From: Lachnospiraceae bacterium
GTDB lineage: Bacteria; Bacillota; Clostridia; Lachnospirales; Lachnospiraceae
Length of the DNA: 13,449 bases
Assembly: GCA_021200345.1 (NCBI GenBank)
Contig: JAJQGR010000152.1
Coordinates: 1-13,449, forward strand
Direction of reading: 5' to 3'
The notes beneath the pieces were generated by a model. That model had not been told where the DNA came from. It saw only the letters and a list, made by a program, of their open reading frames with translations, and ran no database searches. Positions 1-6,811 of the stretch are shown here, in pieces (the first letter of the stretch is position 1; each line of letters begins with the position of its first letter). The position numbers and the translations under genes are program-made.

Positions 1-110
1 CACACCCACAGGGGGTATATTATGGCGGTCAGATCTGCGCGCCGGTGGTAAGGCAACTTTTTGAAAATATTCTTCCCTATTTGGAGGAAAAGGAGTATAC
101 TCTGTCATAA
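1..110 (+). CDS. Penicillin-binding protein transpeptidase (FtsI/SpoVD type), C-terminal end only
   Basis: The frame whose codons start at base 3 is open from the window edge to a TAA at 108-110 and encodes about 35 residues ending in EEKEYTLS. The segment YYGGQICAPVVRQLFENIL matches the end of class B PBP transpeptidase domains, where a YGG-x-x-AAPV-like motif precedes a helix with the pattern ENILPYL. These enzymes cross-link septal (FtsI) or spore cortex (SpoVD) peptidoglycan at the outer face of the membrane. A class B PBP directly before mraY is the standard dcw order, which supports the call. The catalytic domain lies upstream of the window, so division and sporulation forms cannot be told apart. 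Confidence 0.8.
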   Translation, partial: HPQGVYYGGQICAPVVRQLFENILPYLEEKEYTLS

Positions 111-130
111 ACTATGGAGGAAAAAATACA

Positions 131-1096
131 ATGTTTCAGGAATTGATCTATCCGGTGATCATCCCGGTGGTGGTTTCCTTTCTCATCACTGTGGTGCTGG
201 GACCTATCGTGATCCCCTATTTAAAAAAATTAAAATTCGGCCAGACAGAGCGGGAGGAGGGTCCCCAGAGTCATAAAAAAAAGACCGGAACCCCCACGAT
301 GGGGGGCATTATTTTCCTGGTCAGCATTACGCTGGTCAGCCTGTTTTATGTAAAGGATTATCCGGATGTGGTGCCTGTCCTGTTTCTGACGCTGGGATTT
401 GGTCTGATCGGTTTTGTGGACGATTATATCAAGGTGGTGTTGAAGCGCTCCATGGGTCTGACAAGTATGCAGAAGATGCTGGGACAGATCGTGGTGACCG
501 GTGTGTTCGCCTTTTATATGCTGGCGGTCAGGGACGCGGATCTTTCCATGCGCATTCCATTTATGGACAAGACTCTGAATGTGGGATGGTTTAGTATTCC
601 TCTGATGTTTTTTATCATCCTGGGCACCGTCAACGGCTCCAACTTTACGGATGGAATCGACGGGCAGGAGAGCAGCGTGACGATTATGATCGCCACATTT
701 TTCACGGTGGCCGGCATGGGCCTTGGCGTGGGGATCACTCCCATTACCTGTGCGGTAATCGGAGGCCTTTTGGGATTCCTGATGTTTAACGTGTATCCGG
801 CCAGCGTATTTATGGGGGATACCGGGTCTTTGGCTTTGGGAGGGTTTGTAGCGGGCTGCGCTTATATGACGGGGCTGCAGCTGTTTATCCCCATTGTGGC
901 GCTGATCTATCTGGTGGAGGTGGCCAGTGTGATCATTCAGGTTACATATTTTAAACTCAGTCACGGAAAGAGGATTTTCAGGATGGCACCCATCCACCAT
1001 CATTTTGAGCTGGGCGGATGGAGTGAGACGAAAGTGGTGGCGGTATTTACCACGGTAACGGCGCTGCTGTGCCTGGTGGGGCTGGCCGGACTGTAG
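131..1096 (+). CDS. mraY: Phospho-N-acetylmuramoyl-pentapeptide-transferase MraY
   Basis: This enzyme transfers phospho-MurNAc-pentapeptide from UDP to undecaprenyl phosphate, making lipid I on the inner face of the membrane. The 321-residue product is the usual family length and is almost wholly hydrophobic helices. Visible family motifs are the DDYIK aspartate pair (D97, D98), NFTDGIDG (residues 171-178, with D174), VFMGDTGS (227-233) and the histidine cluster MAPIHHHFEL (H289-H291). After the TDGxDG motif the residues are QES, where many homologs have a hydrophobic residue such as Leu. GGAGG at 116-120 lies 10 bases before the ATG. The gene follows the PBP gene by 20 bases and precedes murD, so it is probably cotranscribed with both. 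Confidence 0.96.
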   Translation: MFQELIYPVIIPVVVSFLITVVLGPIVIPYLKKLKFGQTEREEGPQSHKKKTGTPTMGGIIFLVSITLVSLFYVKDYPDVVPVLFLTLGFGLIGFVDDYIKVVLKRSMGLTSMQKMLGQIVVTGVFAFYMLAVRDADLSMRIPFMDKTLNVGWFSIPLMFFIILGTVNGSNFTDGIDGQESSVTIMIATFFTVAGMGLGVGITPITCAVIGGLLGFLMFNVYPASVFMGDTGSLALGGFVAGCAYMTGLQLFIPIVALIYLVEVASVIIQVTYFKLSHGKRIFRMAPIHHHFELGGWSETKVVAVFTTVTALLCLVGLAGL

Positions 1097-1107
1097 AGGG
1101 GAAATTT

Positions 1108-1140
1108 CACGCCTGATTTGACGGATCAAACCGCGGCGTG
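1108..1140 (+). other. Intercistronic hairpin before the murD ribosome binding site
   Basis: CACGCC (1108-1113) pairs with GGCGTG (1135-1140). Inside this, TTTGA (1117-1121) pairs with TCAAA (1126-1130) around a CGGA loop. The hairpin fills almost the whole gap between mraY and murD and ends directly before the GAAGGAGGAG ribosome binding site (1141-1150). No T run follows, so it is not a normal terminator. It may act in RNA processing, stability or translation of murD; this role is inferred. Confidence 0.5.
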
Positions 1141-1152
1141 GAAGGAGGAGTT

Positions 1153-2517
1153 ATGGATTTTTCGGAAAAAAAAGTATTGATTATAGGAAGCGGGAAGAGC
1201 GGCATGGGTGCGCTGTCTGCGCTTTGCCATGTGAAGGCCGTCTGCACTGTATATGACGGGAATGAAAAGCTGACGGAGGAAGAGATTTTAAAGAAGTGCG
1301 CGGAACATCAGCCGGAGGCCGTTATTATCGGAGAGGTGTCCGATCAGGCGCTCTCCGGTTTCGATCTGGCAGTGATCAGCCCGGGGGTTCCCATTGACTC
1401 TCCGCTGGTGCTGCGGCTGGAAGCGCTGGAGATTCCGGTGATTGGCGAGGTGGAGCTGGGCTTTGAGCTGGCGAAGGGAAGGCTTGTGGCTATCACCGGC
1501 ACTAACGGGAAGACCACCACTACCACGCTGGTGGGACAGATGATGGCGGATTATTTTTCTTCGGTTTTTGTAGTAGGAAATATTGGAAATCCATATACTT
1601 TAGAGGCGTTAAAGACCACGGATGAGAGCGTGACGGTGGCGGAAATCAGTTCCTTTCAGCTGGAAAGCGTGGAGAGCTTTTGCCCTGTGGTGTCAGCAAT
1701 CTTAAATGTGACTCCTGACCATTTAAACCGTCATTATACCATGGAAAATTATGCCGCCGTGAAAGAACGGATCACCAGAGGACAGACGAAGCAGCAGTAT
1801 TGTATTTTAAATTATGAAAACAGTTATACCCGGGATTTTGGGGAAAACCGCTGCCCTGCCACGCCCATGTATTTTTCATCAAAAAGGGAGCTGGAAGACG
1901 GTATATACTATAAGGACGGCACCATTTATATCGCGTGGAACGGGAAGAGCACGCCGGCGTTAAATGTTGATACGGACATGAATCTGGTGGGAATGTGCAA
2001 CGTGGAAAATGTGATGGCGGCGCTGGCGATCGGATTATGTATGGATATCCCTCTGAAAAGTCTGCTGCAGACCATCAAAAATTTTCACGCGGTGGAGCAC
2101 CGCATTGAGTTTGTGGCCACAAAGGCCGGGGTGGATTATTACAACGATTCCAAAGCCACCAATCCGGATGCGGCAATTCAGGGGATCCTGGCCATGAACA
2201 GGCCTACCATTCTGATTGGCGGCGGGTATGACAAGGAGAGCGAGTTTGACGACTGGTTTGCGGCCTTTGGCGGGAAAGTGAAGCTCCTGGTGCTGATTGG
2301 TCAGACCAGAGAAAAGATTGCTGCTTGTGCCGACAGACACGGCTTTCACCAGTATGTGTTTGCGGATTCTTTTGAGGAGTGCCTGAGAATCTGCACCCAA
2401 AAGGCGGACGAAGGGGACGCGGTACTGCTTTCACCGGCCTGCGCCAGCTGGGGGATGTTTCCCAATTATGAGGAACGGGGGAAACAGTTTAAGGAGTATG
2501 TGAAACAGCTGCCGTGA
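1153..2517 (+). CDS. murD: UDP-N-acetylmuramoyl-L-alanine--D-glutamate ligase MurD
   Basis: This cytoplasmic ATP-dependent ligase adds D-glutamate to UDP-MurNAc-L-Ala. I chose the ATG at 1153 rather than the in-frame GTG at 1138 because GGAGGAG (1144-1150) is the ribosome binding site and would otherwise be coding. This gives 454 residues, the normal MurD length. Domain 1 has a Rossmann-like glycine motif GSGKSG (12-17). The central domain carries the Mur ligase ATP loop GTNGKTT (116-122), and further on HRIE and YNDSKATNPDA. The C-terminal domain ends with SPACASWGMFPNYEERG, the family's closing signature. The stop codon overlaps the possible GTG start of ftsW, which fits translational coupling. 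Confidence 0.96.
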   Translation: MDFSEKKVLIIGSGKSGMGALSALCHVKAVCTVYDGNEKLTEEEILKKCAEHQPEAVIIGEVSDQALSGFDLAVISPGVPIDSPLVLRLEALEIPVIGEVELGFELAKGRLVAITGTNGKTTTTTLVGQMMADYFSSVFVVGNIGNPYTLEALKTTDESVTVAEISSFQLESVESFCPVVSAILNVTPDHLNRHYTMENYAAVKERITRGQTKQQYCILNYENSYTRDFGENRCPATPMYFSSKRELEDGIYYKDGTIYIAWNGKSTPALNVDTDMNLVGMCNVENVMAALAIGLCMDIPLKSLLQTIKNFHAVEHRIEFVATKAGVDYYNDSKATNPDAAIQGILAMNRPTILIGGGYDKESEFDDWFAAFGGKVKLLVLIGQTREKIAACADRHGFHQYVFADSFEECLRICTQKADEGDAVLLSPACASWGMFPNYEERGKQFKEYVKQLP

Positions 2518-3749
2518 ATAAGGTGTCAATGAGGAGAGAAGCTTTGGCGAGAGGAAATGTAAGAAAGGAAAAGCTGTCCATTGTAAAGGAAAAGCCGCGC
2601 AAAGAGACCTTTTATTTTGATTACAGTCTTTTGCTGGTTATGATGTTCCTGATTCTCTTTGGACTGATCATGGTGTATTCCGCCAGTTATTATGAGGCGA
2701 TGACAACGCCAAGCATCGGCGATCCCACGTATTATGTCAAAAAACAGGCGCTTGCTACGGCGCTGGGCCTGGCGGGCATGTACGTGGTGTACCGGATCCC
2801 TTATCAGGCCTTTCGGAAACTGGGGTATATACCGTATATCTTATGTTATGTGGTTATTTTTATGATCATTCCTTTCGGTTATGAGGCCAATGGCGCCCGT
2901 CGCTGGATTGATCTGGGAGGTGTTATCCGGTTTCAGGCAGCGGAACCTGTAAAGCTGGGCATGATTGTGTTCTTTTCCAATTTTATTTATGGTTATCGCA
3001 AAAAGCTGAATGATTTCCGGACGATGGTGGTCATGCTGGCCCTGACCGCGCCGGTTTCCCTGCTGGTGTGGAGGCTGACGGAAAATATGAGCTCAGCTCT
3101 GATTATCGCCGCCATCTGCGTGGTCATGATTTTTGTGGCCAGCAAGGATTATAAAAGGTATATTGCCATGGGGCTTGCGGCAATTGCAGCGGCGGCCGGG
3201 GCGGTGTATTATATTGTCTGGCTGTCGGAGAACGCCGGCGAAAGTGCCACAGGCGTCAGGGGAGAGCGTATTTTAGCCTGGCTGGATCTGGAAAAATATG
3301 CCTCCGGCAAGGGGTATCAGACTCTGCAGGCGCTTTACGCTATCGGTTCCGGAGGCATCTGGGGAAAGGGCCTGGGGCAGAGCATCCAGAAGCTGGATTT
3401 TCTGCCGGAGGCGCAGAATGATATGATCTTTTCCATCATCTGTGAGGAACTGGGGCTGTTCGGCGGTATCGCGGTGATTTTAATGTTTATGATCCTGATC
3501 TGGAGGATGGCAATTATCGCCAGTCACGCAGCGGACCTGCAGGGCTCCATGCTTGTGGTGGGCGTCATGGCCCACATTGCCGTACAGGTGATTTTAAATG
3601 TGGCTGTGGTTACCAACACCATTCCCAATACGGGAATTTCCCTTCCATTCATCAGCTATGGTGGCACCAGCGTGTGCTTCCTGATGCTGGAGATGGGGCT
3701 GGTGTTTTCTGTGGCCCGCGGCATCAGGATTACCAATTATGATGACTGA
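2514..3749 (+). CDS. ftsW: SEDS peptidoglycan glycosyltransferase FtsW/SpoVE
   Basis: SEDS proteins polymerise glycan strands from lipid II together with a class B PBP, here probably the one encoded just upstream. The 411-residue product has a basic cytoplasmic N terminus of about 35 residues and then about ten membrane helices. SEDS hallmarks are NGARRW (126-131), GYQTLQALYAIGSGG (267-281), EAQNDMIF with the conserved aspartate D303, and the closing PNTGISLPFISYGGTS (371-386). The start is unsure. GTG 2514 overlaps the murD stop, but its AAGGAG (2491-2496) is 17 bases away. ATG 2529 has AAGGTG only 3 bases upstream and would give 406 residues. Whether it acts in division (FtsW) or cortex synthesis (SpoVE) cannot be settled from the sequence. 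Confidence 0.93.
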   Translation: MNKVSMRREALARGNVRKEKLSIVKEKPRKETFYFDYSLLLVMMFLILFGLIMVYSASYYEAMTTPSIGDPTYYVKKQALATALGLAGMYVVYRIPYQAFRKLGYIPYILCYVVIFMIIPFGYEANGARRWIDLGGVIRFQAAEPVKLGMIVFFSNFIYGYRKKLNDFRTMVVMLALTAPVSLLVWRLTENMSSALIIAAICVVMIFVASKDYKRYIAMGLAAIAAAAGAVYYIVWLSENAGESATGVRGERILAWLDLEKYASGKGYQTLQALYAIGSGGIWGKGLGQSIQKLDFLPEAQNDMIFSIICEELGLFGGIAVILMFMILIWRMAIIASHAADLQGSMLVVGVMAHIAVQVILNVAVVTNTIPNTGISLPFISYGGTSVCFLMLEMGLVFSVARGIRITNYDD

Positions 3750-4557
3750 GTCCTTCGCGGCGGGGCGCTTTGGCCGCCGGCGGCCGCGGCCCGGGGCGGG
3801 GATAAAGGAGAACAGAGGTGTGAGGAGACGGGGAGAGCTCATAAGGCACAGGGCACTGAAGCTGCTGACAATCATGGTCATCCTTCTGATTTTGCTTGGG
3901 GTTGTCTGGTGGTTTCTTTCGACCTATACGATCCACACAGTGACGGTGGAAGGAAGCACACACTACACAAATGAGGAGATTGAGGAAATGGTGTTTCAGA
4001 ATCCTCTGGACAATATTTCCCTGATCCTCTCCTGGAAGTATCAGAATAAAACCATTACCGACGTGCCTTTTGTGGAATCCATAGAGGTGACGGTGGTGGG
4101 AAATGACAGTGTCAGAATCAGGGTGTATGAAAAATCCCTGGCGGGCTACATTGAATATCTGGGGCAATACATGTATTTTGATAAGGACGGCACTGTGGTA
4201 GAGGTTTCTTCCCAGACAACCGCGGGCATTCCTCTGGTCACCGGTCTGAAATTTGATTCGGTGGTGCTGAATGAACCGCTGCCGGTAGAAAATTCGGAGG
4301 TGTTTCAGTACGTTCTGGAGCTGACGAATCTGATCAACAAATATGAGCTGACGGTGGACAAGATTTATTTTTCGCCGGATCTGGACATAACGCTGTACAT
4401 TGGAGATGTACTGGTAAGTCTGGGAGACAGTTCACTGCTTACGGAAAAAATGATGAAGCTGAGAGATACCTATCCGGAGCTTGAGGGATTGTCCGGCACA
4501 CTGCATCTGGAAAATTACACGGGAAGCAGTTCGGTGATCACCTTTAATACGAATTGA
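3739..4557 (+). CDS. divIB: Cell division protein DivIB/FtsQ with POTRA domain
   Basis: DivIB/FtsQ is a bitopic divisome protein that joins FtsL and DivIC and helps control septal wall synthesis. The product has a basic N-terminal tail (1-40), one membrane helix (about 41-60), a POTRA-like domain starting IHTVTVEGSTHYTNEEI (about 65-135), and a beta-rich extracellular region to about 260. The 272 residues suit the family. ATG 3739 overlaps the ftsW end by 11 bases and has only AGGAT upstream. GTG 3820 has a much better site (AAGGAG 3805-3810, spacing 9) and would give 245 residues starting RRRGELIRHR. The 27 codons between are extremely GC- and Arg-rich and hold a palindrome, so the shorter form is a real alternative. 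Confidence 0.88.
   Translation: MMTESFAAGRFGRRRPRPGAGIKENRGVRRRGELIRHRALKLLTIMVILLILLGVVWWFLSTYTIHTVTVEGSTHYTNEEIEEMVFQNPLDNISLILSWKYQNKTITDVPFVESIEVTVVGNDSVRIRVYEKSLAGYIEYLGQYMYFDKDGTVVEVSSQTTAGIPLVTGLKFDSVVLNEPLPVENSEVFQYVLELTNLINKYELTVDKIYFSPDLDITLYIGDVLVSLGDSSLLTEKMMKLRDTYPELEGLSGTLHLENYTGSSSVITFNTN
3772..3785. repeat. 14-bp perfect GC palindrome at the ftsW-divIB junction
   Basis: GGCCGCCGGCGGCC is its own reverse complement and lies in a run of almost pure G and C (about 3757-3801), unlike the flanking DNA. In RNA it could form a compact hairpin or pair with the nearby CGGCGG (3757-3762). It sits 20 bases before the AAGGAG at 3805. If divIB starts at GTG 3820, this is an intercistronic structure; if it starts at 3739, it encodes the Arg-rich tail. 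Confidence 0.6.
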
Positions 4558-4609
4558 GAAGTACAGAGAAAAATAGCAGCAAGAAAATGCAAAAAACCAG
4601 AAAAATCTG

Positions 4610-4636
4610 TTGATAAAAGTCGAAAAAGAATATAAT
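4610..4636 (+). promoter_or_regulatory. Candidate sigma-A promoter for ftsZ
   Basis: TTGATA (4610-4615) lies ahead of a perfect TATAAT (4631-4636). The spacer is 15 bases as written; TGTTGA (4608-4613) with TATAAT, or TTGATA with TAATAT (4633-4638), gives 17. It lies in an AT-rich 114-base gap between divIB and ftsZ that has no clear hairpin, so ftsZ can probably be transcribed both from upstream and on its own. Confidence 0.6.
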
Positions 4637-4671
4637 ATAAAGTATATATGTGAATGGAGGACGTTCCGGCT

Positions 4672-5853
4672 GTGATTGAATTATTTTCTGACGAAGTGAC
4701 ATCAAGCGCGCGTATCATTGTGGTGGGCGTGGGCGGCGCAGGTAATAACGCTGTAGATAGAATGGTAAAGGATCAGGTAGAGGGGGTAGAGCTGATCGCG
4801 ATCAACACGGACAGTCAGGCCCTGAAGATGTGCCAGGCCCCTCAGGTGATCCAGATCGGCGAGAAGCTGACAAAGGGACTGGGCGCGGGAGCAAAACCCG
4901 AGATCGGGGAGAAAGCCGCGGAGGAGAGTCTGGATGAGATCAAGAAAGCGCTGGAGGGCGCGGAGATGGTATTTGTGACCTGCGGCATGGGCGGCGGCAC
5001 AGGTACCGGCGCGGCGCCGGTGGTAGCCAAGGTGGCCAAGGATATGGGCATCCTGACGGTAGGCATTGTGACCAAACCCTTTAAGTTTGAGGCCAAGACC
5101 CGTGCCAACAATGCGGCGGGCGGTATCGAGAGGCTGAAAGAAAACGTGGATACACTGATCGTGATCCCCAATGACAAATTACTGGAGATTGTGGATCGCA
5201 GAACCACCATCACGGACGCGTTAAAGAAAGCGGACGAGGTGCTGCGCCAGAGCGTGCAGGGAATCACGGATCTGATCACCAGGCCGGCCATCATCAATCT
5301 GGATTTCGCGGATGTGAGCACTGTCATGAGGGACAAGGGCGTGGCGCATATCGGAATCGGGACAGGCACCGGTGATACCAAGGCTTCTGATGCGGTGCGT
5401 ATTGCTGTGGAGAGCCCGTTGCTTGAGACAAGCATTGACGGGGCTACCGATGTGATTATCAATGTATCCGGAGACATTACTCTGGCGGATGCTGCGGACG
5501 CCAGCGAATATGTTGGCAATATCTGCGGCGACAATGTAAATGTTATTCTGGGCGCCATGTATGATGATACGGTGAAGGATACCTGCACGGTGACGGTGAT
5601 CGCCACCGGTATCGGACAGAATAATAAGACAAATATGTTCTCTTTCAGCAGCAACCTGGTATCTCCGACGAAGAGGCCAACCTCTTATACATCCCTGGGA
5701 TCCTCGTCGTTATCTTCTTCCGCGCCAAAGAGCGGTGTGTCCAGCGCCACCGGATCTCTTCCGCCGTTAAAGAAGAGTGATCTGACCTCTTCCATTGAGG
5801 AAAGAAATTTAAAGATTCCGTCTTTTTTAAACAATAATAATAACAACAAATAA
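4672..5853 (+). CDS. ftsZ: Cell division GTPase FtsZ
   Basis: FtsZ is the tubulin homolog that polymerises with GTP into the ring that organises the divisome. I chose GTG 4672: GGAGG (4656-4660) lies 11 bases upstream, the product begins MIELFSDE like clostridial FtsZ, and the in-frame ATG 4654 has no site and would make GGAGG coding. Length is 393 residues. The GTPase domain has GGAGNN (21-26), the tubulin signature GGGTGTG (107-113) and the T7 loop NLDFADV (209-215). After about residue 320 comes a Ser/Thr-rich linker. The conserved C-terminal peptide appears as LKIPSFL and is followed by six asparagines and a lysine. ftsA does not precede it, so the membrane tether must be encoded elsewhere or be another protein. 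Confidence 0.96.
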   Translation: MIELFSDEVTSSARIIVVGVGGAGNNAVDRMVKDQVEGVELIAINTDSQALKMCQAPQVIQIGEKLTKGLGAGAKPEIGEKAAEESLDEIKKALEGAEMVFVTCGMGGGTGTGAAPVVAKVAKDMGILTVGIVTKPFKFEAKTRANNAAGGIERLKENVDTLIVIPNDKLLEIVDRRTTITDALKKADEVLRQSVQGITDLITRPAIINLDFADVSTVMRDKGVAHIGIGTGTGDTKASDAVRIAVESPLLETSIDGATDVIINVSGDITLADAADASEYVGNICGDNVNVILGAMYDDTVKDTCTVTVIATGIGQNNKTNMFSFSSNLVSPTKRPTSYTSLGSSSLSSSAPKSGVSSATGSLPPLKKSDLTSSIEERNLKIPSFLNNNNNNK

Positions 5854-5880
5854 GAAGCAGAGAATTGCATAAAGTGTACG

Positions 5881-5925
5881 AAAGCGGCGTACCCTGTAAA
5901 GCAGGGTAGGCTGCTTTGTTGCGTT
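5881..5925 (+). terminator. Hairpin terminator or attenuator after ftsZ
   Basis: AAAGCGGC (5881-5888) pairs with GCTGCTTT (5910-5917) with one G-U pair. After one mismatch, TACCCTG (5890-5896) pairs perfectly with CAGGGTA (5902-5908) around a TAAAG loop. The T-rich tail CTTTGTTGCGTTT follows. It begins 28 bases after the ftsZ stop and separates the division cluster from spoIIGA. The T run is interrupted, so partial read-through is likely. Confidence 0.65.
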
Positions 5926-5951
5926 TAGAAGGGAAAAGGAGGTATTTTCAC

Positions 5952-6746
5952 ATGACCGTCCGGCTGTACCTGGACAGCATTTTTCTGATGCAGCTGTTTT
6001 TAAACTGTGTGGTTCTTTCTGTTGTCAGAATGCAATTGGGAATTTCTGTCTCCCGGAAGAGAATATGGCTGACAGCCGCTGGAATGTCCGGGCTTGATAC
6101 CTGCTTTTTTTTGCTGCCTTTTTCCCTGCTCTGGCTGGAAGTGACAGCCACGGTTCTCAACGCTCTGGGGCTGTGCTTTTTGTTTTTGCCGCTCAGATAT
6201 CGGCGGCACTGGCGCAGGCTGCTTTTGTACGGGCTGGCGGATACCCTTGTGGCTTCCGGAATTCTGCGGATTGTGATGAGCTGGTGGTATGCGCTGACCG
6301 GAGGGATGCCCGGACTTTGGGCGTTTTTAATGTGTGCGCTGATTTTATATGAGACAGCTGTCTGGGGGATTGGGCGGTACAAAAAGAGCCGGGGACGGCA
6401 TATTTATCCTGTAACCATTTTGAGTGCCGGGCAAAAGCGTCAGGTGCAGGCTCTGTACGATACGGGAAACGGCCTGACGGAGCCTGTCAGCCGCCGTCCG
6501 GTATGTCTGGTGGAGGAGGAGCTTTTGGCCGGGCTGACGCTGGAAAATCCGTTGTTTTTCAGAGCCATTCCATTTCATACGCTGGGCTGTGATGAGGGGC
6601 TTTTATATGGAATTGAGATCCCCGAGCTTTTGATCGACGCGGAGGACGGGGTGCACAGCGTGAAGGAGGTGATTTGCGCCGGAGTGTCAAAGCCTCTTTC
6701 CCCCGGAGGAAAATATCAGATGATTTTGCACCCGGGACTGTTCTGA
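5952..6746 (+). CDS. spoIIGA: Sporulation sigma-E factor-processing peptidase SpoIIGA
   Basis: SpoIIGA is the membrane aspartic protease of the septum that removes the pro-sequence of sigma-E in the mother cell after a signal from the forespore (SpoIIR in Bacillus). I chose ATG 5952, which follows AAAGGAGG (5935-5942); an upstream TTG in frame would make that site coding. The 264-residue product has about five membrane helices up to residue 140 and then a cytoplasmic protease domain with LYDTGNGLTEP, whose D170 is the expected catalytic aspartate. It is somewhat shorter than the Bacillus protein (about 309 residues). The next gene, sigE, encodes its substrate, which makes the call firm although the protein is divergent. 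Confidence 0.92.
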   Translation: MTVRLYLDSIFLMQLFLNCVVLSVVRMQLGISVSRKRIWLTAAGMSGLDTCFFLLPFSLLWLEVTATVLNALGLCFLFLPLRYRRHWRRLLLYGLADTLVASGILRIVMSWWYALTGGMPGLWAFLMCALILYETAVWGIGRYKKSRGRHIYPVTILSAGQKRQVQALYDTGNGLTEPVSRRPVCLVEEELLAGLTLENPLFFRAIPFHTLGCDEGLLYGIEIPELLIDAEDGVHSVKEVICAGVSKPLSPGGKYQMILHPGLF

Positions 6747-6811
6747 AAATGCTTCGGGGCACATAGAATGAAGGAGCGGACAAAACAGTTCGCATCAGGA
6801 GGGCAATCAAT

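Noticed and set aside
230..1129. Long open frame of 299 codons on the minus strand opposite mraY
   Set aside because: The translation is rich in His, Gln and Arg with no recognisable domain and lies wholly opposite a clear mraY.
4842..5654. 270-codon open frame on the minus strand opposite ftsZ
   Set aside because: It is a codon-bias shadow of ftsZ: low complexity, rich in Ser, Val and Ile, with no ribosome binding site.
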